The notes under the pieces were generated by a model that was not told where the DNA came from, searched no databases, and was given only the letters and a program-made list of their open reading frames with translations. DNA of 64,000 nt from Paramyrothecium sp. XJ0827 (lineage: Eukaryota > Ascomycota > Sordariomycetes > Hypocreales > Stachybotryaceae). Position numbers and translations under genes: made by a program. Shown here piece by piece: positions 12,001 through 22,876 of the stretch. Position 1 is the first letter of the stretch; every line of letters starts with the position of its first letter. The DNA lies in contig JAJFPB010000002.1 in NCBI GenBank assembly GCA_020881915.1, forward strand, positions 5,343,001 to 5,407,000, written 5' to 3'.

Positions 12001-12388
12001 ACAGCGTTCCCCGAAGCTCTCTCCTCACCCTTCCCGGGCATCACCTAGAACATCGCAAATTCATGTCCTTGTTGTAGAGGATAATATAATCAACCAAAAG
12101 ATCCTCGCCAAGCTGATCCAGAAACACGGCTGGGTTGCGAGTGTCACGAACCATGGCGAAGAGGCCCTTGCGGAGATCTCCACATCGACATGGCATCAAA
12201 GTCCGACAAACCTATCTGCCAATAAAAACACAAAATTCGACATTGTACTCGCAGATATAGAGATGCCGGTTATGAATGGCAAAGAGTTTGTTCGGCAAGT
12301 CCGACGGTTGCAAGGTGAAGGAGTTTTAGCCAGAAACATACCCATCATCGCAGTTACGGGTAATGCGCGTAACGAACAGATCCGATAG
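9050..12388 (+). CDS. Hybrid histidine kinase with truncated receiver domain
   Basis: Fungal hybrid sensor kinase, 1112 residues to the first stop, no intron. The first in-frame ATG is at 9050. Order: poorly conserved N-terminus, a PAS/GAF-like sensory region (WIRDFDWASTSLGPTETWP then FLGRDLILVYNEAY), a second PAS (FAENAQVGIFSFD...WTHDVHPDN), HisKA with SHEMRNPLNAI (phospho-His at residue 685), HATPase with N-box NLVANAIKF, G1 DTGPGM and G2 GGSGLGLFIS, and a receiver with VLVVEDN and phospho-Asp in ADIEMPVMNG (residue 1069). The TAG at 12386-12388 stops translation after TGNARNEQIR. The conserved receiver Lys segment (SKPY) and last helix follow in the same frame beyond the stop. The phospho-Asp is retained but the conserved Lys is lost, so phosphorelay output is likely impaired. 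No transmembrane segment is evident; probably cytosolic. Confidence 0.88.
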   Translation: MSESQAEPPVHAAQHSQTSTGRLSSKLGNVNVLDYLDCDQRLNFVLCPDTARAVSALVFCNSALLASALHDRILRIFSQKGINSTKEEDAFAKWTVDQAKRSGPGVSRVFFGTLWTLSLIAESWVVISGVELGNCDLLGCEALDREDVQPKPPVNTQWPDAELDRISKLTTPPKEVWPPLGFGDTAHVCWIRDFDWASTSLGPTETWPRQLKQACEMMLANPDPATVFLGRDLILVYNEAYIEIAGNKHPSMMGGSARVHWEEVWDQYDPLFDKMFIDGKPFTQNNTQLFIHRSGYLEEGFFNIRVMPVVDDNGSVIGFYEPVTEVTKQTLSERRMHMLLKLSECTSSESSMRGLWHRLLGFLSHHPRDVHFAMLYHPQCQSQPGTNASYSLEGATGSGLDVQRLRQLLEMHESDESSIMAALRRAHESRSSVQLTASDGSLSSVLAELEAIGITEAPRACIVCPLSSSVDDSMEALLVLGTSPNSAYDEEYEIFVNLLVRQIENTITSVELLKKEKEQLRQQAEYNSYLRFKRFAENAQVGIFSFDPSGNITFCNDSWLELSGHDRNDMSAMSWTHDVHPDNATEIKRYWDKIVNLEGSQTFEVQYKKPWRPANLNDDSISLDRTWVVASAYAEVNEQGELAAILGCVTDISSFKWVDQLQSQRLSEALELKRQQENFLDITSHEMRNPLNAILHCATELIEMLEGFAQHEFDVAQRAVLLDCIEASRTISSCGRHQKRIIDDVLTLSKLDSNLLSISPVKTRPLEVVEEVLRVFDTEMRTSSIKTKTELAESYTAMKIELLLVDPHRLLQILINLVANAIKFTKGESLRSLHIVIEAHDTEPVTSNSGVRYVPSGRRPVDPTVHRDWGTGDVVFLHFSVQDTGPGMSQEEAERLFNRFTQGSPRTHVQYGGSGLGLFISRELAELHGGRIGISSELGNGSTFDFYVKGRRPTGTGNDKLSDKTTSVAHFRKASATQIRSLAEQRSPKLSPHPSRASPRTSQIHVLVVEDNIINQKILAKLIQKHGWVASVTNHGEEALAEISTSTWHQSPTNLSANKNTKFDIVLADIEMPVMNGKEFVRQVRRLQGEGVLARNIPIIAVTGNARNEQIR

Positions 12389-12493
12389 GCGGAGGAATGT
12401 GGCTTTGATGAAGTTATAAGCAAACCGTACCGTCAAGAAGATATCATATCCATTGTCCAGAAGTATACAAAGATAGAGTCATGTAAGACTTAA
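12389..12493 (+). pseudogene. Orphaned C-terminal tail of the histidine kinase receiver domain
   Basis: Directly after the TAG and in the same frame, 34 codons read AEECGFDEVISKPYRQED and onward to a TAA at 12491-12493. This matches the end of a response-regulator receiver, including the conserved Lys in SKPY. The full-length ancestral protein would be about 1147 residues. Confidence 0.8.
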
Positions 12494-12706
12494 CCATAGC
12501 TAATATCTAGAAGAAAACAATATCACGCCTGAATAGTCTACAGACGTATTACCGTATGCGTGATCCCCTCCCCACCTTACAAGACCAGTTACGTCATCTT
12601 GGTCTGTTGGTTCGAAGTTCTTTCGAGTTTGTTTGATCACAAAAGCCCATCATTACCCTCTATGTTTCTGCACATACGAATCAGAAAATTAGAACTCCAT
12701 TGTCTC

Positions 12707-13784
12707 CTACAGCCTTCCGGGTGTTTGACTGAGCTGAATGCCCTCTTCCTGCCTATGGAGTTCTAAGGGCTCTGCGTCATCAATCCTAAGAAAGTTTGCA
12801 GTCTTAGTTCCATTCAGGAACCCCGTGACAGCGCTTGGGTGGACTCCGTTGAAGAGCATTGCCATGACGAGCATTGGTCCCGCGTCCAGACAATACATGT
12901 AGACCTCCTTTGACATCAGCTCCCCGTCGATGCCTTGGTGGTACTCGATAACTCGAAAAGCTGACCGTAAGAGAACCAGCATACTGGCGATCAACAGTAC
13001 AAGTAAATGCAGTCTCCATGGTGCTGTCGTTGTGATAGGTTTCGGTAGCCTTCTTGTCCTTGCCCAAAAGAATACAATGTTCGCAATGAAGAAGGCAAAG
13101 AAAGCCACTTGAATATAGAGCCCAAGAAGAATAATGTCCCCTCCAAGCTTATGTTTGCTTATATCCTTGCCGGTGACCAAAGAGACACCTAAGTGGTTGT
13201 TATCAATGGCGCGCAACAACCACTAAGTCGATTCAACAAACCTAGAAGCTGGACCAAGAAGGAGGCAACATCTCCCAACAAGAATAGTTTCGTTGACCAT
13301 CTGGGTCGGATCATCGCAGCCGTCTCGGCGTCCGTGACCCTAATGATGCGGCCCATCATCATGTACATCGACGCAGCAAATAGCACAGGTGCTAGGATGA
13401 TGCCAAAGGTGGATATAATCGTGGGATTGAGGTCTTCGTCCGATGGGTCTTGTCGCGCCTGAACAACTCTGGCTGCGAAACCGAAAGTCTCGACTACTAT
13501 TTGTTAGAGATTGAAGGAAAATCATACAGCAAAGATCGCAGACGTCGCTACTCACAAATACCGCCAAACAAGAAAGGAAGCCAGAACCACGTGCGTGTTC
13601 GCGTCAGTTGATAGAGGTGGAGAAGCGTTGAAATGCCAAATAATACGGCGAAAGCTGCAGCTGCCGTCACCGAGACGTTCGCTGTGCCTGCCATTACGGG
13701 GAATAGATGTTGAACAGATATTTCAGTGCTATGGCTTGTGGTAGTTCCAAAATGCAGATGTATTCCACCGCGACCAAGACACAA
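12707..13784 (-). CDS. RTA1-like multi-pass membrane protein
   Basis: RTA1 family (lipid-translocating exporter-like; yeast relatives confer resistance to 7-aminocholesterol and include sphingoid-base transporters). Exons 13784-13556, 13496-13242 and 13188-12707; introns 13555-13497 and 13241-13189; 321 residues. Several hydrophobic helices are visible: VLFGISTLLHLYQL, APVLFAASMYMMMGRII, GDVASFLVQLLG, IQVAFFAFFIANIVFF, LLVLLIASMLVLL. The family signature region reads FRVIEYHQGIDGELMSKE and ends in GVHPS. The GDVASFLVQ segment is typical of the family. The first intron has two equivalent in-frame acceptors. An internal start at 13694 would remove 30 residues. The transported ligand is not predictable. 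Confidence 0.85.
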
Positions 13785-15425
13785 GCTGTTCTTTATTGTA
13801 GGTGCGCCACTCCCAAGAACACAGACGGCATCTCGTCCAAGGGAACGAGTTCATACCTTTGGAAGGCACTGTCAGCGCGTTTTTTCTGTTCACATTGGCC
13901 CAAATACGAATCACCCCTACGTTGAACTGGGACATGCGTTATTGTGGTGGCTTAGCACACTGGAACCCGTCTTAGTAGTTAGGGGGAAATGAATAGGCGG
14001 ACCAGGGCGCGACCCAGAGCCTGGCTACTGAGTGGGGGGTGCTACATCTTGGATCCGTGCAGGCAGTTGTATTGGGATTCCTTTCTCCTTATCATCTCTT
14101 TGTATGTTGTAACATGGTGAGATCCGAAGTCAGCAGTCTCTAATTGTGACATCGCCATTGCTGAATGTGTTGCAATTGCAGGCTAAACTTAGGGTAGGCT
14201 TGCGCAGTCCAGCATCCACGTTAATAATCCGTTTCGAATCCCATATTCGACGACAGTTATGCTCTTGACCCCTATTTCCTATAGTGTTAACAACAGCCTT
14301 GTGGGCCAGTGCTCCTGTAGTTGCTTGGCATGGCGCGATTGCCCAGGAGCCGTGCCTGGGTGGTGGAGCAGTAAGACGGAGAGCACGGTTGTAGACCCTG
14401 GCTGGGACGTCATGACAAGCTCGTATTGGAACGCGCTAGCAGGTAAGGCATACTTTGGTTTATAAGCATGGTCGGCTGTCGGTAGGCTCTCGGGAGACGG
14501 ATGCTCTGGCAAAGTGTCAAGGACTGTAGTTTGGGATCTCGTCTGAGCCTCTGTTCGTGCCTGAGTTGACGGATCGGCAAGTCTCGAGTGCTGGAGCAGT
14601 TGAAGTCATACAAAACCGGTGGATATCTGTCATGGGTTGCAGGAACCAATGCCGGTCTGCGGCCTTGCTGCGCCTCCTTTCCGGAAATTAGACTTGTGAA
14701 CGATAAGGTCAGGGCATCTTGCATGCTCGCTTCCTCTATAAATGCAATTGCTTATGGGTTCGAGCCGTCTCCAATCGGTTCTCAGATTTTGCACTGTCGA
14801 TCGACGTCAACTGAACCACTGGAATGCATGTTTCAAGGTTCCGAATTCCCAGGATGCCTTTGGTGGAGCCATTTCCAGGCATATTGTCAGCACACTACCA
14901 TTATCCCAGATGATATTTCAAGTCCACAGTCACCATGGAGATCTCTCTTCTTCGTCGCTGCGCAGCATATAATGCCGAATATCCTTCTCGTCGCTCAGGA
15001 ATCCTGGGTGAGTACGCTGAGTCGTGGTGCAAATCTTGGCCCGCATGTGGTCATTGCCCAGCACTTCTGCAGTGGGGGTTGATAGCTGCAGTAGTTCACT
15101 CTTTCCGTGCTGATGGAGCATTTATGTTGGCAAAAGGTGCCAAAGGTATTTAAGCAAAGATTCGGTATTTTACATGCTGTTAAAACAAGGCTACCCAAGA
15201 AGATGATGAAATGACACCAGCGTCGCTTTCACTTCTTCGTTTCCTTCTTCCATCCGACTAGAATTAGTCTGGGCTGACGACAGCACACCCAGCACACCTT
15301 CTCTCCATCAAAGCCATGCACCTGAATCCCGTTCTAGTTCTATCATGGAACTGTCTCAATCCAAAATTTACCTTGAATGCACCCAGGCTTCAGGTCTGCT
15401 TGTAAAAGAACACTGATCATAATCA
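13785..15425. other. Intergenic region without recognised gene
   Basis: About 1.6 kb between the RTA1 gene start and the 3' end of the Zn2Cys6 gene. Open frames up to about 160 codons exist (for example 14588-15082, plus strand), but their composition is not protein-like and no domain is recognisable. Confidence 0.5.
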
Positions 15426-18183
15426 TTATCGTAATCCAGTATCGTCTGGTGGCTTCATAACGTGGAGCGCCGGTGTCCATCCGCTAGGCTCTGCGCTGTC
15501 AATGAAGCTGTGTAGATGGTTTGTGGAGTCATACGTCCGTACTGTGGCATCCAGGGCCAAGTTTTTGTCGTCCGATGGGAAAGGATTGAGTTTGTTGAAA
15601 TCCCACTGAAAAGGGCCACGGCTCTCAGCTGTCCACGGTTCCGTTGCTCGAAGCTGTTCACGATGTGTTGGGTCCCCCCAATGCTTCGTGGTGTTTTGCC
15701 CTGGAACGTGTGAACTAGAGGAGCTATTAAAGGGTTCGCCAAGCATCATCATAAGTTGAATTGATATCTCCACGAGCGATGCATCGGCATTGTGTGGAAT
15801 ACTCAGGAGAAAGCTGTGGTCGATAGGCTGTGGTAGACTTACGCCCCCAGTGGAGCCGTAGGGACCTTGAGGTGATTGGAGTGCGGCGCTTTGAACTTCT
15901 GGTACTGATGAGCCGCTGTGCTCGACAATGCTGGTTTCCTGCTGAAATACTCTTTGGAAAAGGGGAACCAATTGCGCGTGAAACCGAGCAGACACTCTGT
16001 CAAGAGTGCCACAGAAAGAAAGAACGGATAGACAGTCTTCCGCGTACGTCTTCTCGGCCTGCCATGTTGATGGTTCAAAACCATGCAGCTGTTTCTGGAC
16101 AGCTACATGCAGAAGCATCGTGCACGTTGTGTAGGTTTGAAAGCTAAAGCCAAAGTCAGAAGGGTAGTACTAAACAAGTGGTGTGTAAGATTATGTATGC
16201 ACTTACATCACAAGCCAGCATCGCTTGAATATGCTGTTATTCTCGTAAAGAAGCTTGACGATCCGCGCCGAAGTGCTTGCAGCAAGGGCAACTTCGGAGC
16301 TGTGAGCTAGGACAACTTCTTGTAAAGGACCCGGCAGGATGCTTGCGTGACCCCCCTCTTTATATGACTGGACAAATTGCAAAGCAAGTTGCCGGTACAG
16401 AAGCATCAAAGCTCCCAGGTAAAGCAAGTGAACGTGAAGTATTGATCGACTGGTCTCGACTGGCATGTCCTCATGGCCAGCGGCTTCTAGCCGCATCATT
16501 TCAGGCAGTTCTCCGTACCAAATCTGCAGGTCCCGCATGATGGAGTGAATGAACTCGGCTGTTAGTCCTCGAAACGTCCATTGCATACGAATTATGTTGG
16601 ACTTGAGAACACAAATTTTGGTCATTTCGGTTTGTACAACTGGAGAGGGTCAGTGTCTGATGCTCTGGAGTGACTTTTTATCGCAGACATGAAAATACCT
16701 TCGGTCATGTCGGTTGGATCTTGTGCAACGATATCGGTTAGCTTTGAAGGGTTAGCATCAAAACCAGGGAGAGGAATTATCATCCTCCAACGTTGAGACT
16801 TACAATTAGTCTCTCCAACATTACATCATTTCCAGATATGTAACCGAGGGTTGACGACAGCCAGCTAGAAGCAAAAAAGTCAGCTACAATACTAAGCTAA
16901 GAATAGAGTCGCTCAACTCACCTCGAGAAGAAAATAAGAGTCCTCCATGTCTTTCGTATATCAGCCCCATCGATATCGGGTAGTGACTGAACGCGATTGG
17001 CCTTGTTGCTCAACCCATACATGCGTGACATACCTAAGCCGATTTCTTTAGGTTATTTTTGTTAGGGCTTGGCTCTAAACAACAGAGTGAAAGCATGCCA
17101 CTCACCGACATACGCAATAGACACCATTGCCTTGTCCATAATGTTGTACATGGCCAGAAGTGTGCAAACCCGGATAGCATTAGAGGGTTCATGCTCAACA
17201 ATGGCCTCGAAATAGTACCGTGCGATGTTGTAAAAGCTAACGGTGACTTCAGGGCTGAACTGTTCAGCCGTATATTGAGCCCCAACTGCCGAGACAGCCA
17301 TTACAGCACCAAGAGCCACTTTCGGAGGCCCAGCAGCGTTTTGAAGGGGATTGAAAACCACATGGTACATGTTCGAGACCTGCTCGCGGGAGAAAACATG
17401 GAAAAGTTTGCCGCTGCAGTTGAAGAAGGATTCGATCGCCTGTAGTGTCAACGAGGCATCTGGCAGCCGTAGGGATGGGTTCCTTGGAGCGTCAAGCGGC
17501 GATCTTGAACTTGGCGCCTCTCTGAACGACTCAGAAGCCGGATCAGTACGCCCGCCCGACGGACTCCGATCCGCGTCCGCTGAATGGGCGTCCGAATCGA
17601 TCTCTGTGGGATTGCAAGCGGACAACACGGAGGGTTGGCTGTCAGAGGAGTAGGTCCGATAGGCCGAGGACGGTGCGTCAAGACTTTCTTGCGACGAGGC
17701 TCCCGTGTTACTTTGGAAGCTGCCGTGGCGAGATGCAGGCTTAGATGAGGATCCGATGGCTGCATCATCAAACTGGTCATCGGCGGCTTGGTTCAGATCT
17801 TTGGCGGCTCGAATGCGTTCCAGCAAGTCGCCGGCCTCAGCCTGGGTGCCACTGCGAAGCACAGTCATGAGCTTCTCCAGCAACTCGAGACGCGTCTTGG
17901 GTCTGTTCTCCACGTAGCCACAGGGCCGATCCTTGATGGCGCAGGCGGAACATTTTGGCCGCTTGCCATCGCACTGGTAGCGGTGCCACGGTCAGCAACA
18001 TGCAAATCAGAGTCGGGGCAAGTTCGCGGCATGACATACTTTAATCTTGGTTCTCCTACAGTCGCGACATGCTTGTGCTACCATCTGGCGCTTCACGGGC
18101 TGCAAATTGAGCCGCTCAGCCCTATCCATGGGTGAATCACCAAACCCGCCGGGGGGGACCGGCTTGATGGCACGGAAACTCAT
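15426..18183 (-). CDS. Zn2Cys6 transcription factor with fungal-specific TF domain
   Basis: Nuclear DNA-binding regulator, 792 residues in seven exons: 18183-18040, 17973-17106, 17033-16922, 16864-16804, 16741-16699, 16639-16207, 16143-15426. The binuclear zinc cluster has Cys at 39, 42, 49, 56, 59 and 66; an intron separates KIK from CDGK, so the cluster is only complete after splicing. A leucine-rich linker (TRLELLEKLMTVL) follows, then a Ser/Pro-rich region. The middle homology domain starts around LRLPDASLTLQAIESFF and includes the WLSSTLGYISGN segment typical of the fungal TF domain. The first ATG in frame is at 18183; alternatives are Met19 and Met34. Target genes are unknown; no obvious partner cluster flanks it. 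Confidence 0.92.
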
Positions 18184-19148
18184 CAGGAAGGCGACCGATG
18201 GCCTGCTAAAACAGGCGCAACACAAGAGCCGCGAGGTCCTTCACGCGCAATCAAGTACAAAACTTCATCTTTACAGAAGCCCGGAGACAAAGCGGAAATG
18301 GTAATGCAGCAAGTATGATATGGTGAAAGAAAGTAGTGGTTGGAAGAAAATTGGTTGGACCAAGAGTCCCTTGCAACGCCACCCCTCTGCCTCGGACAAC
18401 GCCGCTTGTTCGAGAGCCATCTGCAGCAGCCAGTCACGGGCTTTGCTTTTGCTCCGGCAGAACCCCATAGGTAGGTTTTGTTGTGGAGCGTCGAAGCTAT
18501 AGCGTCGGGGCACCGATTGGCTCCTGCGGGAGCCGCCGTATGCTAGTGGCAATGAACGTGTTTTTGCGCGCGTCCACAGCCCACCCCTGCCATCGATCCG
18601 CAGGTTCGGACCATCTCTCCCGCATTGCCAGGATGCCAAGATCGAAATATCTACCCCTTCCCCCACCGCGGCTTCGGTAATCGGAGTGTCGGAAATGCTC
18701 AATGCTCAGTCATGCATTTGCCAGGGTGGTGCGCTATACTGGCACAGCCAATTGGAGCCTACAAATGACTCACTAATAACGTTGGAAAGGTGAGGAGGTG
18801 TTGTGCCTGATGGCTACAGGAGCAGGCTTCACAGTGGCTGGAGATAGATACCTGGCGTGACCAACCACGCCTGCTCAGCGTCGTTGAGGGTCTGGGAGCC
18901 ACCCCGTGGAACAATTCACAAGTGCATCAATCTGCCTGAAGCACAGCACAACAGGTCGACCACAAGCGCGAGTAACTCAATGATTCAATGATAAGTGGTA
19001 TAAGATTTGCATAAATAGTGAACGGATGCCTTATCCAGGAAACATTATTCTTGACATTGCGCCCCAAAACAGTTTTAAATACTCTCTTATGAGTCAACCT
19101 CCAATTGAAAACAGCCAACTCCCTTTCCCGACCCCAAATTATTCACCT
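18184..19148. other. Intergenic region between transcription factor and small secreted protein gene
   Basis: About 965 bases, upstream of the Zn2Cys6 gene and downstream of the Ala/Ser-rich gene. A 143-codon open frame on the minus strand (18271-18702) has no recognisable features. A short G-run occurs near 18150. Confidence 0.5.
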
Positions 19149-19746
19149 CTAAATGAGAGCAAATCCCAACACGAAAGCACCACCAATGGCAGCAGCCAGT
19201 TGCAAACTCGTCCTCGAGTCGCCGAACGTGCTTGATCCAGCGCCCTCGGCACTCTCTGTGGCCGAGCTCGCCGCGCTTCCTGCGGCTTCGGTTGCCGAGG
19301 CTACGGCGTCAGAGGCTGACGCGGCAGCACTCTTTGCGCGGTCGATGGCAGATGAAGCGGCAGCTTTGCCGGAGTCGGCGACGGTGGATGCAAAGGCCTC
19401 GGCGCTCTGCACAGCCTCGGACGCCCTGGACCGGGCCTCCGAGATGGCAGATGAGGCTGCAGCGGGAGGTGCAGTCAGCGCCATGGACACGTAGCTGTGC
19501 GCTACGTTGCCCCAAGAGGAGATGGCCCCTTGAATGTTGTTTCCAGTGCTGTCTTGCCTAGCCACGACCGGCGCGCCCTGTTCGGCATTGACGTCTCGTA
19601 CTTCGGGATTGCTATCCTGCCTAGGTAGGGAAGTGATTAGATTGGGGGTACTCCTACTGAGGAAGGGGTCATAAAACATACTGAAGCACGTTGGCCAGGC
19701 CGAGGCTGACGGAAGAAAGAACGATCGAAGTCTTGAGGAAGTGCAT
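19149..19746 (-). CDS. Small secreted Ala/Ser-rich protein, probably GPI-anchored
   Basis: Exons 19746-19682 and 19620-19149, intron 19681-19621, 178 residues. The N-terminus MHFLKTSIVLSSVSLGLA is a signal peptide. The central part (roughly 70-150) is almost only Ala, Ser, Glu, Asp, Thr and Lys/Arg in helix-friendly repeats such as ASSAIDRAKSAAASASDAV. The C-terminus LQLAAAIGGAFVLGFALI is a hydrophobic tail after a small-residue stretch (EGAGSS), as expected for a GPI-attachment signal. This points to a cell-wall or plasma-membrane surface protein, but no family is recognised. The low-complexity core resembles LEA-like or amphipathic repeats. A TATA box lies 129 bases upstream of the start. 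Confidence 0.8.
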
Positions 19747-19874
19747 GGTGAGTAGTGAGTGTAGAGGAAGTTTACTCTGGTGTGACTCGTATGACTGATA
19801 GTGAAGAACTGAATGGTATAAGGAGTGTCGATGTTATGCTTGTTTACAGAATTACGAGGGTTGGAACGACCACA

Positions 19875-19881
19875 TTTTATA
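19875..19881 (-). promoter_or_regulatory. TATA box of the Ala/Ser-rich secreted protein gene
   Basis: TATAAAA on the minus strand about 130 bases upstream of the ATG at 19746. Confidence 0.5.
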
Positions 19882-20966
19882 CATGCTCAACCCCCCAGCA
19901 TCATACTAGTAGTTCAGCTCCAAAAGAAAAAAAAATTCCTGTTGCAAGCCCTCCACACCATTCGTCAATCTCCGCAATCCAGCTGCCGGCTCCAGAGCGG
20001 CCTGGCCGGGAGGCGTAACTCTAAAGACCGGGTCGCGGTGCCGTCTGGTTAGCTGAGGGCATTAGTCCAGGGAGAAACTTCGTTCGGCGTTGGTTTCCCT
20101 GGAATTTTCTCCATCTAACCGGTTTCCAACAAATCATTCACATGCAGGGCCCCAGGTCAAACGCCATCTGTGCGGCTGGATCTGCGCATCGGGAGCACCG
20201 GCTTACAACGTGCAAACCCAGTCGCTAGTGCTCCCATCTCTGATGATCAAGTCCAAAGATATGACAGAAAGTTTACTAGCAAGCCGCTGCCTTACCAAAC
20301 TGCATACCTAGGAGTTGCCTAGCTCTGCTCCCACATGCAAATTTGAAAATTCGGTAACGATGGCCTAGGCTTCACAATAATGAGGTGGCTCGGCATGAGA
20401 CGCCACCGTTATTGTGCCTGGCTAGTCGCTACCATTCTGACGGTAGCAAACGGCTGCTCTGTTATTATAGCAGGGGTCTAACTGATACTACGATCTGATT
20501 GCACACCTCACAGATTTCCGATTCCAACATGATTTGACAAGTAATGCAGAAAACTGCCATATCTACATATCGGAAGATCACACAAGGTGAATAGGGCTAG
20601 CCGCATCAACCCTCAAACACTGTCATCAAAAATCAAATATAAATCACAAAGAATATGTCAATACTTCAGTACACCAGTAAAGGTCCACGAGAATGGACAA
20701 AAGGCCAAGGCAACCTCTTGAAGGCTTAATCGATTGTCGCGCAATCACGTGGAACCAATGGACGTGAACAAACGTGTGACCATGGTATTTTCTTTCTTTT
20801 CTCAGTCACTGGGAGGATTTCCTTAGTTTCTTGGTTTCTTTAATGGCACCACGTTACTCGCCTCCTTTATCTACCATGTTAGGTCTGATGTATTTAATTG
20901 GCAAATTGTATAACAGGCCCTTGGAGGAAACGAAGGGGTCACGGTAAGTAGCTCAACTTGAAACGT
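19882..20966. other. Intergenic region, no gene seen
   Basis: About 1.1 kb upstream of the Ala/Ser-rich gene and downstream of the next small secreted gene. Only short open frames; nothing recognisable. Confidence 0.55.
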
Positions 20967-21415
20967 TTATTTGATTGATAGAGTTTGTGAATTCGAATAT
21001 CTAACACCCATAAGAGCTTTATTTTTTGACGTTTTGATCTCACGTATTGATCTCGACGATAAACTGTTCCAAGAAGGTTGATTTCGCACCGATTTAGGGG
21101 CAAGTGTCCCTGAAAATAGCGGAAACGAGATCTGGCCCGTAGGTTAGATAACTTGCTCATGCCCCAAACTCGTCCCAAGTACATACCAAGGGTCGGCTCG
21201 TCAATCTTGCACTTGGTAACGCAGGGTCCGAGCTTTTGTCTGACATTGGTCTTGTACTGGCACAGCTGCTTCACGTCAGGAAGGCACGCGGAAGCGCACT
21301 TGATCTCCGCGATGATAGGAGCAAGCTTCTTTGTGACCTCGGCGGGATCGATGGCAGCCTCGGATGCCGAGGCGAGTGCAATGAATGCAGCGATGAATGG
21401 GATGGTGAACTTCAT
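20967..21415 (-). CDS. Small secreted cysteine-containing protein
   Basis: Starts MKFTIPFIAAFIALASASEA, a clear signal peptide, followed by a short helical region with cysteines spaced CASAC, then QLC, GPC and KCK: six in total within about 40 residues. Preferred model: exons 21415-21187 and 21109-20967, intron 21186-21110 with GTATGT donor and TTTTCAG acceptor, 123 residues. Read without splicing the frame runs on to 20939, giving 158 residues. The 5' exon is convincing; the 3' end is uncertain because the C-terminal residues show no conserved pattern in either reading. No family recognised; an apoplastic effector-like protein is possible. Confidence 0.6.
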
Positions 21416-22876
21416 GGTGGGTGGTTGTGGCAGGTGAAGTGCAACGAGTAATTGTGATTGTGCTATGACGACTTGAATGTTGTTTGATAACAAGGCCAAA
21501 TAACCCCTCCAGCAGGATTCTCCGCGCTTTTAATACTTCTCAAAACAATGGTGCTGTACCATATCGAAGTCACAGAATCATGTCGGAATTTGTGCAAGGG
21601 TCGATAATAGACAGGAGCTACTAAGACAAGATCAGCCGATGGGTCGACTAATGTGCACATCCTTTCCTTGGCCTATCAACGACTCAAGACGCTTTACATC
21701 CCTTACCTTTCAACCGCATGCCTGCGTTAGTCTACAACGGTGTCCTGCATGGATATGGATCCGGGTCTAGCTGAAGATTTTTGTCTTAGGTCATGTAAGT
21801 CATGGTGTCAAGGCCCCCACTCCGGTTACAAAAAAGATGTGAGAGCAACGGCAAGGGACCCTTCAATCATACTTAAAGGAGATGATTGTTTCAGGGGTCT
21901 ATAAACATGCTTTGGTGCCACGGGTCATCGGGGCCTCTGCAACTTTCCGATGACCTCATTTGCCAAACATGTTTCTGGCTTGCTTTGGTCTTTTTGCAAA
22001 TCAAGTGCTCAAAAATGTTCCTAGTACCTGGACGAGGGCCTAGATCTTCCAAGGAGTATCTGGTCAATGCGACATTGCTACCCCTTGATTCGCGACGGTC
22101 TGCCACTCCGATGCCACGCCAGCTGCCTCGCCATCGTCACTTCCTTGTCTGAGACGCATAGCATAATGTATAACATGGGTTGCCCGAATTCTCTCAGAGT
22201 TGAGCTGGCCAAGAATGCGTATCATCAGACAGCTCTCCAGGCAACGATCTATTAACTAAAGAGCGCTCATTTTCTGGGATACGTAATCTATTGAGTAAAA
22301 AAGCGCCTTGCTTGAAATGAGGAGGCTTTAAGACACAACAGACCTCACTAAGCCCCGTAGGGTACTGTGGGTTGCAGTGCAAGCAGCTCACTTCAGCAAA
22401 TGCGTGTTTTGTGGTAGGCCAGCTTTTATCTTTCCTATGGTGCATGAAATGTCTATCTCCTCTTTCCGTAGCTCGAACCTGAACTGGATCTGAGCTTGAT
22501 GCTTCTCGAAACCCCTGTTCTTACACCGTACCCTAGAGTTCTCCGTATCGGCTTGCAGCCACCAGTCACTGTCAACAGTACCAAGATTGACACGAGAGAG
22601 GTACTTCATGGTTAGCTCATCATTCGGGGCCTCGGGCTTTATCAGGCATCCAGCTTTCGAGGGTTGAATTCATTCAGCATGTAGGCAATATGACACCCAA
22701 ATTTTACCATAAACATCTTCGTAGTCTATCTTTCAAACGTGTGGAGTGTGATTCTGTGCGTGAATGACTTTGGATGTCTTTTCCATCGCTGCTGATGCTT
22801 CAAATAACCCATGAGCCTCAATCAGCAAATTTCTTTTTGTTTCTAACACTCTATGGACAATACAACAGAGTGTTCG
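21416..22876. other. Intergenic region, no gene seen
   Basis: About 1.5 kb between the small secreted protein gene start and the 3' end of the HET gene. A TATA-like sequence on the minus strand near 21527-21535 may serve the secreted protein. No coding potential recognised. Confidence 0.5.

Noticed and set aside
12360..12388. A 29-base intron removing the TAG in the histidine kinase
   Set aside because: Too short for a fungal intron, and it would remove the conserved TGNARNEQI segment.
13189..13241. A frameshift in the RTA1-like gene
   Set aside because: The apparent shift is resolved by a 53-base GT-AG intron that restores the family sequence and an in-phase 321-residue protein.
14588..15082. 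164-codon plus-strand open frame
   Set aside because: Composition not protein-like, no motif, no signal peptide; within a non-coding intergenic region.
18271..18702. 143-codon minus-strand open frame upstream of the Zn2Cys6 gene
   Set aside because: No recognisable motif; GC-rich spacer; more likely promoter DNA.
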